Assembly: GCF_022530855.2 (NCBI RefSeq)
Contig: NZ_CP099567.1
Span: forward strand, 2,976,001 to 3,040,000
Direction of reading: 5' to 3'
DNA length: 64,000 bases
DNA from: Candidatus Vondammii sp. HM_W22
GTDB lineage: Bacteria; Pseudomonadota; Gammaproteobacteria; Chromatiales; Chromatiaceae
Both the position numbers and the translations under genes were made by a program. The notes under the pieces were generated by a model that was given only the letters and a program-made list of their open reading frames with translations, was not told the origin of the DNA and made no database searches. Of the stretch, positions 11,525-23,631 are shown one piece after another (the stretch's first letter is position 1; every line of letters starts with the position of its first letter).

Positions 11525-11995
11525 ATGAACATAAATCTGACGCTGATTGGTCAGCTTCTCTCTTTCGTGATTTTCGTCTGGTTCACGATGAAGTACGTCT
11601 GGACCCCGATCATGGGCGCGCTCGACACGCGCCGCACAGGGATTGCTGACGGTCTTGCGGCTGCGGAACGTGGCCAACATGAACAGGAACTTGCCGAAGC
11701 GCGTGCCAAAGACGTGCTTATTGGTGCCAAGTCCCAGGCGGCTGAGATTGTATCTCAGGCTCAGAAGCGTGCGACTGAAATCGTCGATGAGGCGAAAGAA
11801 GGCGCCCGCGCTGAGGGGGACCGTCTGGTAACGGCAGCCAAGGCAGAGATTGAGCAGGAGAGCAACCGTGCCAAAGAGCACCTTCGTGAGAAGGTGGCCG
11901 AACTTGCTATTATCGGCGCGGAGAAGATCCTGATGAAAGAGATCACCGCCGAGTCGCATAAAGACATCGTCGAATCTCTGGCACAACAGATCTAA
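11525..11995 (+). CDS. atpF: ATP synthase Fo subunit b
   Basis: The 156-residue peripheral stalk subunit matches E. coli b exactly in length. It has one N-terminal membrane helix (about residues 4-24, [20 protein letters not shown]) and a long charged, alanine-rich coiled coil (about 30-135) that dimerises and binds delta on top of F1. It sits between atpE and atpH with a nine-base gap to atpH. Confidence 0.97.
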   Translation: MNINLTLIGQLLSFVIFVWFTMKYVWTPIMGALDTRRTGIADGLAAAERGQHEQELAEARAKDVLIGAKSQAAEIVSQAQKRATEIVDEAKEGARAEGDRLVTAAKAEIEQESNRAKEHLREKVAELAIIGAEKILMKEITAESHKDIVESLAQQI

Positions 11996-12004
11996 GGCGC
12001 TGCT

Positions 12005-12544
12005 ATGGCAGGAGAAATTACTACAATTGCCCGCCCCTATGCGGAAGCTGTTTTTGCTCGGGCTGAAGAGAGTGACAAGCTCGATCTCTGGTCTGAAATG
12101 CTGTCGCTGCTGGCGCAAGTGGTTAGTGATGCGACAATGGCGGCTGTCATTGCAGATCCGCTGTTTGACCGGTCTCAGCTGAGCGAGCTGATGCTGGATA
12201 TAGGCGGCAGCCATCTGAGTGATGAAGGGCAGAATCTGGTCAGGCTGTTGGTGCAGAACGGACGTCTTCCGGTATTGCCGGAGATCGCAGAAATGTACGA
12301 GCAGCTGAAGGCCGAGAGCCAACGAATTCTCAATGTTTATGTGCGTTCTGCCTATATGCTTCTGCCGGCTCAGGAGAAGCAGATTGCAGCAGCACTAAAA
12401 GCCAAGTTAGGGCGTGAAATCATCATCACCAGTGAAGAGGCCCCCGATCTTATCGGTGGTGTACATATCCGTGCTGGCGACATGGTGATCGACGGCTCTG
12501 TCCAGGGGCGACTACAGCAACTGGCAAATGAATTAGGAATCTAA
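12005..12544 (+). CDS. atpH: ATP synthase F1 subunit delta
   Basis: A 179-residue stator protein joining the b dimer to the alpha subunits. The N-terminal [15 protein letters not shown] is the conserved delta/OSCP start and the C-terminal [20 protein letters not shown] is the family signature. Length is as in E. coli (177). The gene is 14 bases before atpA. Confidence 0.96.
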   Translation: MAGEITTIARPYAEAVFARAEESDKLDLWSEMLSLLAQVVSDATMAAVIADPLFDRSQLSELMLDIGGSHLSDEGQNLVRLLVQNGRLPVLPEIAEMYEQLKAESQRILNVYVRSAYMLLPAQEKQIAAALKAKLGREIIITSEEAPDLIGGVHIRAGDMVIDGSVQGRLQQLANELGI

Positions 12545-12557
12545 GCGAGAAGCCACT

Positions 12558-14099
12558 ATGCAACTCAACCCATCCGAGATCAGCGAACTGATCAAAAGCA
12601 AGATCGAAAAATTCGATCTGAAAACCGAGGCCCGCAACGAGGGTACTATCATCAGCCTGACCGACGGCATTGTCCGTATCCATGGTCTTGCTGATGCGAT
12701 GTCCTACGAAATGCTGGAGTTCCCGGGAAATACTTTCGGCCTTGCCCTGAACCTGGAGCGGGACTCCGTTGGTGCCGTTATTCTCGGTGAATATACTCAC
12801 CTCTCTGAAGGCGATTCGGTGAAATGCACCGGCCGCGTACTGGAGGTTCCGGTAGGCGTAGAGCTGCTGGGTCGTGTGGTGGATGCGCTGGGCAACCCCA
12901 TTGATGGCAAAGGTCCGATTGAGGCTAAGGCTAGTTCACCCATCGAAAAAGTGGCTCCCGGTGTTATCGAACGTAAATCAGTCGATCAGCCGGTACAGAC
13001 CGGTCTCAAGTCCATCGATGCCATGGTGCCTATTGGTCGTGGTCAGCGTGAGTTGATTATCGGCGATCGCCAGACCGGTAAATCAGCCATCGCCATCGAT
13101 GCGATCATCAACCAGAAAGACACGGGGGTTAAGTGCATCTATGTTGCCATTGGCCAGAAGAACTCCACCATTGCCCAGGTTGTACGCAAACTGGATGAGC
13201 ATGGCGCAATGGAGCACACCATCATTGTCGCCGCTGCCGCCGCTGAGTCTGCCGCGTTGCAGTTCATTGCGCCCTATTCCGGTTGCGCCATGGGTGAATA
13301 TTTCCGGGATCGTGGTGAAGATGCGCTGATCATTTATGACGATCTCACCAAGCAGGCCTGGGCCTATCGTCAGGTCTCTCTGCTGCTGCGTCGTCCACCG
13401 GGCCGTGAAGCCTACCCGGGTGATGTTTTCTATCTGCACTCCCGTCTGCTGGAGCGTTCGGCGCGGGTAAATGCGAACTTTGTCGAGAAGGCCACCAACG
13501 GCGAAGTGAAAGGGAAGACCGGCTCGCTGACAGCGCTGCCGATCATCGAGACCCAGGCGGGTGACGTTTCAGCATTTGTTCCGACCAATGTGATCTCCAT
13601 TACCGATGGACAGATCTTTCTGGAAGCCGATCTGTTCAACGCAGGTATTCGTCCGGCCATCAATGCAGGCCTGTCGGTGTCGCGAGTCGGTGGCGCCGCC
13701 CAGACAAAGATTATCAAGAAGCTCGGCGGCGGTATCCGTCTGGCCCTGGCCCAGTTCCGTGAGCTGGCGGCATTCTCCCAGTTTGCGTCAGATCTGGATG
13801 AGGCCACCCGCAAGCAGCTGGAGCGTGGAGAGCGTGTGACCGAATTGATGAAACAGCTTCAGTACTCACCTCTCAGCATCGCCGAGATGGCTGTCTCACT
13901 ATTTGCCGCCAATGAAGGCTACCTGGACGATGTGGCAAACAATAAGGTTGTTGATTTTGAAGCGGCACTTCATGGCTATATGAGCAGCAACCAGAAGGCA
14001 TTGGTGGATCAGATCAACAAGAGCATGGATTATAACGATGAGATCGAGAAGGCCCTGAACGATGCCCTGACAGATTTCAAAGCCAACCACACATGGTAA
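12558..14099 (+). CDS. atpA: ATP synthase F1 subunit alpha
   Basis: The 513-residue non-catalytic nucleotide-binding subunit has Walker [10 protein letters not shown] at about residue 170 and the alpha signature [17 protein letters not shown]. The N-terminal [20 protein letters not shown] is standard. Full length, no lesions. It forms the hexamer with beta. Confidence 0.98.
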   Translation: MQLNPSEISELIKSKIEKFDLKTEARNEGTIISLTDGIVRIHGLADAMSYEMLEFPGNTFGLALNLERDSVGAVILGEYTHLSEGDSVKCTGRVLEVPVGVELLGRVVDALGNPIDGKGPIEAKASSPIEKVAPGVIERKSVDQPVQTGLKSIDAMVPIGRGQRELIIGDRQTGKSAIAIDAIINQKDTGVKCIYVAIGQKNSTIAQVVRKLDEHGAMEHTIIVAAAAAESAALQFIAPYSGCAMGEYFRDRGEDALIIYDDLTKQAWAYRQVSLLLRRPPGREAYPGDVFYLHSRLLERSARVNANFVEKATNGEVKGKTGSLTALPIIETQAGDVSAFVPTNVISITDGQIFLEADLFNAGIRPAINAGLSVSRVGGAAQTKIIKKLGGGIRLALAQFRELAAFSQFASDLDEATRKQLERGERVTELMKQLQYSPLSIAEMAVSLFAANEGYLDDVANNKVVDFEAALHGYMSSNQKALVDQINKSMDYNDEIEKALNDALTDFKANHTW

Positions 14100-14136
14100 A
14101 AGTGGACACTATTGAGCTGAGAGACAGGGGTTAGAC

Positions 14137-15000
14137 ATGGCAGGCGCAAAAGAGATCCGCACCAAGATCGCCAGTATCAAGAATACGCAGAAAATCACCT
14201 CTGCGATGGAGATGGTGGCGGCTGCCAAGATGCGTAAGGCACAGGACCGCATGCGGGCAACACGCCCTTATGCGGAAAAGATGAAAAATATTATCGGTCA
14301 CCTATTCCATGCCCATCCGGAGTACCGCCATAGCTTTACCAAAGAGCGTGACGTAAAGCGTGTCGGCTATATCATTATCTCCTCGGACCGGGGCCTTTGC
14401 GGTGGTCTGAACAGCAATCTATTCCGCAGGCTGGTGAAGGACATTAAACAGAATCAGGACAGTGGTGTGGAGATCGATTTCTGCATCATCGGCAGCAAGG
14501 CGCTGGGCTTCTTCAAGCGTTTTGGAGGCAATGTTCTGGCGCAAGCCACTCACTTGGGTGACGCTCCGCGTATCGAAGATCTGATCGGTACCATCAAGGT
14601 GATGCTTGACGCCTATGAGAATGGGAAACTGGACAGAATTTATGTCGCGTATAATGTCTTTGTGAATACCATGACCCAGAGCCCGACAGTGGAACAGCTG
14701 ATTCCCATTATCGCCGAGCCGGATACTAAACTAAAGCATCACTGGGACTACATCTATGAGCCGGATTCCAAGGATGTGGTTGACGGACTTATGATTCGCT
14801 ACATTGAGTCATTGATCTATCAGTCGGTGGTGGAAAATGGAGCCTGTGAGCAGTCTTCGCGAATGATTGCCATGAAGTCGGCAACTGACAATGCAGGCGA
14901 CCTAGTCAACGAGTTGGAACTGATCTACAACAAAGCGCGTCAGGCAGCTATTACTCAAGAGATCTCCGAGATCGTGAGTGGCGCCGCCGCCGTTGGATGA
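14137..15000 (+). CDS. atpG: ATP synthase F1 subunit gamma
   Basis: The 287-residue central-stalk rotor subunit begins with [20 protein letters not shown], the conserved N-terminal helix, and ends with the second coiled-coil helix [20 protein letters not shown]. The length equals the E. coli protein (287). [10 protein letters not shown], a typical gamma motif, is present. Confidence 0.98.
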   Translation: MAGAKEIRTKIASIKNTQKITSAMEMVAAAKMRKAQDRMRATRPYAEKMKNIIGHLFHAHPEYRHSFTKERDVKRVGYIIISSDRGLCGGLNSNLFRRLVKDIKQNQDSGVEIDFCIIGSKALGFFKRFGGNVLAQATHLGDAPRIEDLIGTIKVMLDAYENGKLDRIYVAYNVFVNTMTQSPTVEQLIPIIAEPDTKLKHHWDYIYEPDSKDVVDGLMIRYIESLIYQSVVENGACEQSSRMIAMKSATDNAGDLVNELELIYNKARQAAITQEISEIVSGAAAVG

Positions 15001-15047
15001 TCCAGATTACAGTTAAATAAAATTACATATCGAAAAATCGCTGATAG

Positions 15048-16442
<1,395 letters not shown>

Positions 16443-16458
16443 CCCCGTGAGTTATCAA

Positions 16459-16881
16459 ATGGCCATGACAATCCATGTGGATATAGTGAGTGCCGAAGGT
16501 GAGATTCACTCCGGCTTGGCAGAGATGGTTTATGCGCCCGCCGTGATGGGTGAGATCGGTATTGCACCGCGGCATACACCACTGGTCACCCGCCTGAAAC
16601 CGGGTGAAATCCGGGTGGAGATGGGTGGTAAAATGAACCATTTCTACGTCTCTGGCGGGGTACTTGAGGTTCAGCCTTTTGTTGTGACAGTATTGGCCGA
16701 CACGGCTATACGTGTCCGCGATCTGGATGAAGCTGCCGCTCTTGAGGCCAAGCGCCGGGCGGAAGATGCTCTTGCCGGTCAGGAAGTGGAGTTCGAGTAT
16801 GCCAAAGCACAGGCTGAGCTGGCAGAGGCCGTTGCGCAATTGCGGGCTATCGAGAATCTGCGCAAGCACAGAGGCGGCTGA
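16459..16881 (+). CDS. atpC: ATP synthase F1 subunit epsilon
   Basis: A 140-residue rotor subunit with an N-terminal beta sandwich ([37 protein letters not shown]) and a C-terminal two-helix regulatory arm ([14 protein letters not shown] to [15 protein letters not shown]). The start was set at ATG 16459 by homology; an in-frame start inside atpD would add a non-homologous extension. It is the last gene of the operon and is followed by a terminator. Confidence 0.96.
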   Translation: MAMTIHVDIVSAEGEIHSGLAEMVYAPAVMGEIGIAPRHTPLVTRLKPGEIRVEMGGKMNHFYVSGGVLEVQPFVVTVLADTAIRVRDLDEAAALEAKRRAEDALAGQEVEFEYAKAQAELAEAVAQLRAIENLRKHRGG

Positions 16882-16897
16882 TCTCTGGTTACCTCAT

Positions 16898-16925
16898 AAA
16901 AAAGCCCTGCTTGCAGGGCTTTTTT
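16898..16925 (+). terminator. Rho-independent terminator of the atp operon
   Basis: The stem AAAAAAGCCCTGC / GCAGGGCTTTTTT with a two-base loop begins 17 bases after the atpC stop. The A run upstream of the stem would let it also work on the minus strand. Confidence 0.9.
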
Positions 16926-17069
16926 ATTGCTGCCGCACGGGGGTATGCTTATCGTCCCTGCGCTTGGAGTAGTGTCCGTCCAGAAACGGGAACACTCGCC
17001 AAGTAAGTCCTAAATAACACCGTGCGGTTATTTGCGAGGGGCTATGGAGATGCATACTTAACTGGAATC

Positions 17070-18857
17070 ATGTTAAAAGGTAATCGTTCCTCAAAGCGAT
17101 TTTTTATCGTCATTATCCTCTTTGTGGGATTGATTCTCTGGCAGACAATTCCATTGGAGCCGGGGGAGTGCGATCGCTAATCTTGAAGCGGGAAGCCGCC
17201 ATCAATTAAGCCTCTATGCGGCCCACCTCCAGGGGCATCTGGAAAAGTATGAATTTCTCCCGGAACTGCTGGCAACCAATAAACGGCTGGTGCATCTGTT
17301 GCAGCACTCTGAAGACCCAGAGCGGATTGAAGCACTGAATCGCTATCTGGAAAATATCAGCAGGATTACCAATGCATCCGGGACTTATCTGATGGATGCC
17401 CGGGGATTGACCATTGCTGCCAGCAACTGGCTCTCTCCCCGTCCCTTCGTCGGCCGGAATTTCGACTATCGTCCCTACTTCAAAGAAGCGATGAAAGGGC
17501 GGCTTGGCCGTTATTTTGCGTTGGGTAGCACATCCAACAGACGCGGCTACTATTTTGCCTATCCAATCAGACACCTGGAGGAGATTTTGGGTGCCGTCGT
17601 TTTTAAAATTGATATTGCAGAGCTGGAGCAGGGCAGGGCTGGAGTCACTCCAGGGATGAGTTTATTGTCAGCGATCTGGATGGTGTGATTTTCATCACGA
17701 CGAACCAAGCGTGGCAGTTCAAGGCACTGGAACCACTGCAACCTGAAGTGGTGGAGCGGTTGCCGGTATGCCGATGAACGCTTGAACCAATGGCTATTTT
17801 GCAAGCTAAGCCGGTGACAAAAGATGCCAGGATAGTGAAGTTAAACCATGGCAAGGTGGTTAACTATCTGGTTCATTGAGCAGGGCATGCCGGAAGTCGG
17901 CTGGAAGGTGCATATATTGATTGATTTGAAACCCGTCACGGTACAGATTTTCAGGGTCTTGCTGCTTGCTGTATTTCTACTTAGAATCATTGTTCTCTAC
18001 AGCCGATGGGTAAAAGAGCAGAGGCGTTTCGAGCGCCAGGTTAAACGGAACCTGAAGTACCAGCTCAAAGAGTGGACAAAGGATCTTACCGAAACAAATA
18101 TCAGATTGCCCCATGAGATTGATGAACGCAGAAGGACGGAAGGGGCGTTGCGGCAAGCACAGGATGAGTTGGTTCAAACGGCAAAGATGGCGGCACTGGG
18201 CCAGATGTCGGCCGGCATCAATCATGAGCTTAACCAGCCATTGGCCGCTATCCGCTCATGCGCCGACAATGCCTGTGCATTGCTGACCATGATCGAAAGG
18301 AGGATGCTAGCTGGAATTTCAGGCAGATATCAGAGCTGACTGAGCGTATGGCAAAAATAAGCGCACAGCTTAAATTCTTTGTGCACAAAACATCAGGGCA
18401 GTTGGTAAGTGTCTCCTTACCTGCAGTGATCGACAATTCACTTAAAATAATGTCTGCCAGAATCAAAGAGTCCGAGACGAATATTCGTCTGCAGCTACCT
18501 AAAAAAGAAATCTACCTATTGGCGGATATGGTTCAGCTTGAACAACTGCATGCCCTGGAGGGGAGTGATAACCCGCTAATTGAGATTGCAGCTGCCGAAA
18601 TCGATGAAAAGGTTAATATTACGATAAGAGACAATGGTTCCAGGATTAAGGAGATTCATCTGGATCGCATTTTCGACCCTTTTTTCACCACCAAGGAAGA
18701 GAAGCATGGGCTCAGATTAGGACTATCGATTTCTCACCGGATCATGGAAGACATGGAGGGTAAGTTGACGGCCAGCAACCACCCGGATGGTGGTGCTATA
18801 TTTAACATCCAGCTTGGGGCGGCTAATGATTGGCCGGATAGAGAGGCGCAAGCGTGA
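17070..18857 (+). pseudogene. DctB-like sensor histidine kinase, multiply frameshifted
   Basis: Pieces of one sensor kinase are spread over several frames. They are an N-terminal membrane anchor (from ATG 17070), a periplasmic double-Cache-type domain (GSTSNRRGYYFAYPIR), and a second membrane helix near 17960. A coiled linker leads to the dimerisation/phosphoacceptor site MSAGINHELNQPLAAIRS (His in NHELNQP), and the catalytic domain keeps ITIRDNGSRIKEIHLDRIFD and FFTTKEEKHGLRLGLSI. The N box (normally NLLxNAxDA) is deleted at MVQLEQLHALEGSDNPLIEI. NHELNQPLAAIRS is typical of C4-dicarboxylate kinases of DctB type. The first break is a premature stop at about 17178. It pairs with the broken regulator downstream. 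Confidence 0.88.
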
Positions 18858-18890
18858 ATATCAGAATTTAGTTTTTGAGAAATTGTCGGG

Positions 18891-20048
18891 ATGGATAGAA
18901 GAGAAAAAGTAATTTGTATTGACGACGAAAAGCATATTCGTATCGCTAATCAACAGACGTTGGAGTTGGCGGGCTTTGAGGTGGCAGTGTTTCAATAGTG
19001 CGGAAAAAGCCTTGCCACGGCTCTTTCTTAAGTGGATTGGTGTGGTCATTTGCGATATCGATAGAGATCTATCGGTGACATCTCTATGGCGGCCAGTGCC
19101 ATTCAGGATGGCGTCTACGACTTTCTTGAAAAGCTGTTTCCGACAGAAAACCTGGCTGAGACGGTACGGCGTGCGATGGATAAGCGGGCGTTGACCCTGG
19201 GAAATCGTAATTTGCGCCAGGAGTTGGGGGCCCACAGCATGCGCCCGGACCCCATATTATTGGCAATACGCCGATTATGCAGCATCTGCGAGCCACTATT
19301 GCACAGATTGCAGTTGCGGGGCTGATATCCTGACTGCCGGTGCAACAGGCACGGGTAAAGACGCCCTTTGCACGAGCATTTCTGGCGCAGAAATCGTTAT
19401 TTTGTTGCAGTGCCGGAAAACCTGATCGAAAGCGAGCTTTTTGGGCATGAGTCAGGTGCATTTATTGGCGTATAGGAGCGGCGCATCGGAAAGTCTGAGC
19501 ATGCCGATAGCCGGTACAGGTACGGTTGCTTCTGGTACTCCAGAAGCGAGCTGTGGAGCGTCTTGCTCGAACAAACTAATACCCTTGGACCTAGGCATTG
19601 TAGCCGCATCAAAAGTGAACCTGAAAGAGGCCTCCGATGCTGGAGAGTTTCGCGATGGCCTCTATTATCGGCTGAATGTGGTGACCATTGAGATTCCTCC
19701 ACTGCGTGACCGGCGAGAAGTGCTGCCGCCGAACAGCGTCAGATACGTACCCTGCTGACCCATGATTGGCCAGAAAATGTGCGGGCACTGCGCAATGTGG
19801 CCGAGCGTTATGTGCGGTTGGGCGAAAACTACGGCTATAACCTCGAGCAGCTGATACATGGTACTGAAGGTGAGGTTGCCATTACCCTGCCGGAACAGGT
19901 TGAGTGCTTTGAGAAGAGTATCATTGAGCAGTCTTCGATAGCATCCACTGGCAATATTAAAGAGGCCATGGAAGCGTTGGGCGTTCCGAGAAAAACCCTC
20001 TACGATAAAATGTGAAAATATAATCTGGACAAGCGCAATTATAAATAG
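18891..20048 (+). pseudogene. DctD-like sigma-54 response regulator, heavily decayed
   Basis: The receiver domain start MDRREKVICIDDEKHIRIAN is clear, followed by a stop near 18998. Receiver end (GVYDFLEKLFPTENLAETVR), scattered AAA+ pieces (EFRDGLYYRLNVVTIEIPPL) and the C-terminal Fis helix-turn-helix (GNIKEAMEALGVPRKTLYDK) survive in different frames. The last helix is cut by an in-frame TGA and resumes KYNLDKRNYK to a stop at 20048. The Walker A region has degenerated to [10 protein letters not shown]. DctD proteins activate dicarboxylate transport from sigma-54 promoters, which fits the TRAP genes that follow. Confidence 0.87.
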
Positions 20049-20501
20049 TCCTTGCTCCCAATAAACCGGCCACCTGTTGATCAACGTTTGCGCCGTGCTG
20101 CTGAGGGGCAGCTTTGTGATGTGTCGTTTTCCCCTCTTCCCGATCGTTTTTTAGGCGGATCTTCACACATTCTGCTGACTTGTCGGCCCCCTCCCCTTTT
20201 CAACACCCCATAAACAGGGGTAGTTTGCAGAGTTTATGCCTGTTATTACCATATTTGGCCTCCAAATTGTGGTAATAGTCTATGGTTATAAGGCGTTGTG
20301 CGGGCAATCAGGTAATGAGATCCGGAATACGGAGTAGCGGAAGCTTTTTCGACTGCTGTCAGATTGTTTGACGGGCAGTTTGTTGATTGATCAGGTGGGT
20401 TGCCAGGTGATTTAGCGTCAATTGACAGATTTCACTGGCGGGCATAGCTTGGTCCCTTACTCGGTTATGCAACTAATATCCAAGCAATTGAGGAGCGTAA
20501 A
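20049..20501. other. Regulatory gap before the TRAP operon
   Basis: No gene is visible in this stretch of about 450 bases. Apart from the dyad at 20244-20277, a weak sigma-54-like string AGGCGTTGTGCGGGCA lies at 20291-20306 (GG and GC spaced by ten bases, otherwise poor). Confidence 0.5.
20244..20277. promoter_or_regulatory. Interrupted palindrome upstream of the TRAP operon
   Basis: Two nested dyads share one centre: TATTACCA with TGGTAATA (8 bp) outside and ATTTGG with CCAAAT (6 bp) inside. It lies about 225 bases upstream of the binding-protein start, the distance expected of an enhancer for a sigma-54 activator such as DctD, and has no T run that would make it a terminator. Confidence 0.5.
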
Positions 20502-21461
20502 ATGACAAAAGAATCTATTTTAGCGGCATCATTATGCATGACTTTGGCAGTGGCTTTCACCCCTGTCTCAGCCAAAGACCGAATCGTTTTTGGCGGCGGT
20601 CCGGCGGGTGGTACCTTCCAGGTGGTTGCCAATGCTATCCAGGTTTACAAGCCTGTTAAAGCCATCGAAAAGTTCACGGTTAAAGCGCAATCATCAGCAG
20701 GTTCTGTTGAGAACCTTCGTAAAGTGAACTCAGGACGCTCCGATTTCGGTGTGGTCTACTCCGGGCACGTCTATCTTGGCCGTAACGGGCTGATGAAGAA
20801 TGACGCCAAAAAGTACGATAAGGTGATGGCAGTCAGCTTCCTTTATGGCGCACCTGCCCAACTGGTGGTACGCAAGGGTTCCGGTATTAAATCCGTAAAA
20901 GATCTCGCCGGCAAGCGGGTTGGTGTCGGTAATGCCGGTTCAGGCGCTTATGCCAACTGTGAAATATTCTTCACCCACATGGGTATTTGGGACAAGATCA
21001 AGCGGAATGCTATGGGTTATAACGATGCCGCGGCGGCTTTCGGCAATAATCAGCTGGATGCTTTCTGGCTCTTTACCGCCTTCCCTTCAGGTGCTGTGAT
21101 CATGGCAGCTCAGACCAATGACATCGAACTGCTGGATGTGGATGCCGATGCCAAGAACTCGGGCTTTTATGATAAATACCCCTACTTCGGCAAATTGAAT
21201 GTGCCGGCCGGTACTTACAAGGGTGTTGATCAAGACGTAGCTGCGTTCCAGGATTCAGCTCTCTGGGTAGCCAATGCCGATGTTTCTGATGATGTTGTAT
21301 ACAAGCTGCTTTCGGTCATCTATACCGATGAAGGTCTGGCTCATATGGTAAGCCAGAAGAAGACCTTTAAGGCAATGAGTGTTGCCAAAGGCGCTGATGG
21401 TATTGTTACACCGATGCACCCTGGTGCAATCAAGTTCTGGAAAGAGAAAGGCGTGCTGTAA
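20502..21461 (+). CDS. TAXI-family TRAP transporter solute-binding protein
   Basis: The 319-residue periplasmic protein has a signal peptide (about residues 1-24, cleavage after PVSA). The mature part begins KDRIVFGGGPAGGTFQVVAN, the TAXI-type GGxxGGTY-like start. SAGSVENLRKVNSGRSDFGV and GSGIKSVKDLAGKRVGVGNA are typical family segments. TAXI binding proteins deliver organic acids (glutamate or dicarboxylates in known cases) to a fused permease. It is preceded by a good AGGAG site, is intact and is followed by the permease. Confidence 0.92.
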   Translation: MTKESILAASLCMTLAVAFTPVSAKDRIVFGGGPAGGTFQVVANAIQVYKPVKAIEKFTVKAQSSAGSVENLRKVNSGRSDFGVVYSGHVYLGRNGLMKNDAKKYDKVMAVSFLYGAPAQLVVRKGSGIKSVKDLAGKRVGVGNAGSGAYANCEIFFTHMGIWDKIKRNAMGYNDAAAAFGNNQLDAFWLFTAFPSGAVIMAAQTNDIELLDVDADAKNSGFYDKYPYFGKLNVPAGTYKGVDQDVAAFQDSALWVANADVSDDVVYKLLSVIYTDEGLAHMVSQKKTFKAMSVAKGADGIVTPMHPGAIKFWKEKGVL

Positions 21462-21661
21462 TGGTTGATGCCCTGAGCCAGATCCAATCCGATTTTCTCA
21501 TCGTGGTAAATTTAAACTCCGATGGGAATTCCGGATTGGTAAGTTCTCGAAATAGTTACCCCACTAAACTGAAAATTGTTAATCCGATGATGAAACAGGG
21601 AGTATCCGGTAGTGTTCGCTCTATCGGAAAGAGGGAACTTTACCAAGAAAATCAGCAGTAA
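21461..21661 (+). CDS. Small open frame coupled to the TRAP binding protein, doubtful
   Basis: A 66-residue frame whose ATG overlaps the binding-protein stop as TAATG, which would allow coupled translation. It has no signal peptide, membrane helix or recognisable motif. It may be chance in the 248-base space before the permease. I do not recognise it. Confidence 0.2.
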   Translation: MVDALSQIQSDFLIVVNLNSDGNSGLVSSRNSYPTKLKIVNPMMKQGVSGSVRSIGKRELYQENQQ

Positions 21662-21709
21662 ACACAGGCTTTCAGGCCGCTCATATTTTATTTTCAGTAG
21701 GAATACAGC

Positions 21710-23448
21710 ATGTATGAAAAACTCTATAAAATAGAACGGATCATTTTCGATATAGCTGCTGTTTCTCTTCTGCTTTTCTATTCTTATTCCGCCGTGCTTG
21801 AACCGGCAGCCACTCAGTTCCACCGTGGTATCTATGTGATCGCTACTTATGTACTGGTGTTTCTACTCTACCGCTCGAAATCCACTGTTATGCGAGTGGT
21901 GGACTATATACTGATCCTGCTCTCGATCATCACCATTGGCTATTGGATGATGAATTTTGAAGTCATCAACTATCGAACCGGCGCAGAGACTCCCCTGGAT
22001 ATGTCCATCGCCGTTATCGGTGTTCTGCTCGGTGTGGAGTTAGCACGCCGGGTGGTTGGCAGTGTGTTTGTGATACTTGGTGCAGCCATGCTGCTCTATG
22101 GTGTTTATGGTGACCTGATGCCGGTTTTGGTCTCCCATGCGGGAGAGACTTTTCCGGAACTCTGCACCTCCATCTTCTACAAAAGCGATGGTGTCTTCGG
22201 CACTATGGCCAACGTGCTGGCCACCTATATCCTGCTGTTCGTGTTTTTCGGCGCCTTTCTGAAGAAGTGTGGCGCCCAGAAGTTTTTTATCGACTTCCCC
22301 CTGGCTGCCTTTGGCCACAAGGTCGGCGGTCCGGCCAAAGTTGCGGTAGTCGCCTCGGGAGGACTGTTCGGCTCCATTTCAGGCAGTGCTATCGCCAATA
22401 CGGTCTCCACTGGCTCCTTCACCATCCCGATGATGAAGAAGGCCGGCTTCAAACCACATGTCGCCGGTGCTATCGAGCCTGCAGCCTCTATCGGTGGCAT
22501 GTTCATGCCGCCGATTATGGGAGCCGGTGGCTTCATCATGGCGGAGTTGACCGGGGTGTGCCCTACTCCCAGATCATGCTGGTGGCGGTCTTCCCTGCGC
22601 TGATGTATTTCTTCAGTGTTTTTGTCATGGTTCACTACGAGGCAAAAAAATATAATCTGGTTGGCGAGCGCTCCAAATTCAGTGCCATGGAGATCTTTAA
22701 AAAGGAGTGGTATTACACAGCGCCGCTGATCGTTATCACCATCTTTATGCTATACGGATACTCTCCCGGTTATTCGGCCATCCTAGGCTTTGTGGCCTGC
22801 ATCGTCGTCAGCTGGTTCCGCAAAGAGACGCGCATCGGTCCGAAAGAGTTTCTTGAAGCCGCCAGAGAGGGGGCGGAAAGCAGCCTGATGATTGGTGCCA
22901 CCGTGGGTGTTATCGGTATTATTATCGGTGTACTTACCTTTAGCGGTCTGGTGCTGACCTTTGCCGATATCGTTATTGAGTTGGCTGGTGGCTCCCTGGT
23001 TCTCACCATACTATTTATCGCCCTGGTCTCGTTGGTACTTGGTATGGGTGTCCCGGTTACCGCTGCGTATCTGATTACCGCCGTTGTTGCCGTACCTGCA
23101 CTGACCCATTTGGGGGTGAATGTCATTGCCGCGCACATGATCGTCTACTGGCTGTCACAAGACTCGAATATCACGCCGCCTGTCTGTATTGCTGCGTTTG
23201 CCGGTGCAACCATCGCCAAAGCGAATATGTGGAAAACGGCTTTTTCGGCGTTCAAGTTTGCCAAATTCCTCTATCTCTGCCCATTTCTCTTCGGCTTCGT
23301 GCCTGCGTTTTCTCTGGATGGCTCATCCATGGATGTTGTCAAGGCGTTCGTGCTGATTATAATTGGCACCTATCTGTATGCATGGTTCTTGAGCGGGATA
23401 TGGTTCGGCCGTGTTAAAAAGCTCTTTGGTGGCAAAGCAACTGTATAA
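21710..23448 (+). pseudogene. TRAP transporter fused permease (DctQM, TAXI type), one frameshift
   Basis: The N-terminal DctQ-like part has four helices from ATG 21710, and the DctM-like part begins GVFGTMANVLATYILLFVFF. The DctM signature SGSAIANTVSTGSFTIPMMK and EPAASIGGMFMPPIMGAGGF are present. After MAELTGV the frame shifts by one base near 22556-22566; the sequence resumes as PYSQIMLVAVFPALMYFF and reads to 23448 with GMGVPVTAAYLITAVVAVPA and QDSNITPPVCIAAFAGA. Apart from that single indel every domain is preserved, so this is either a very recent lesion or a sequencing error. Confidence 0.85.
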
Positions 23449-23631
23449 TTCCTTTACACGGTTCCTATCCGATGACGAAAATCGAATGAACTTGCCGAAA
23501 CGTTATTTTTTGCGAGGCTATTTACATTAAATAATTCTATATTTGCCACCCGCTTTCTTTATAGAATACACGCTGTTCCAGCAGGCTCCGAGGCCTCTAC
23601 ACTATTAGCACCATGAGGAAACCCTACCATC

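Noticed and set aside
11474-12322. Minus-strand 282-codon frame across atpF and atpH
   Set aside because: Antisense to two well supported ATP synthase genes; no recognisable motifs.
20291-20306. Sigma-54 promoter for the TRAP operon
   Set aside because: Only the GG and GC dinucleotides fit; the rest of the consensus is absent and the distance to the gene is long.
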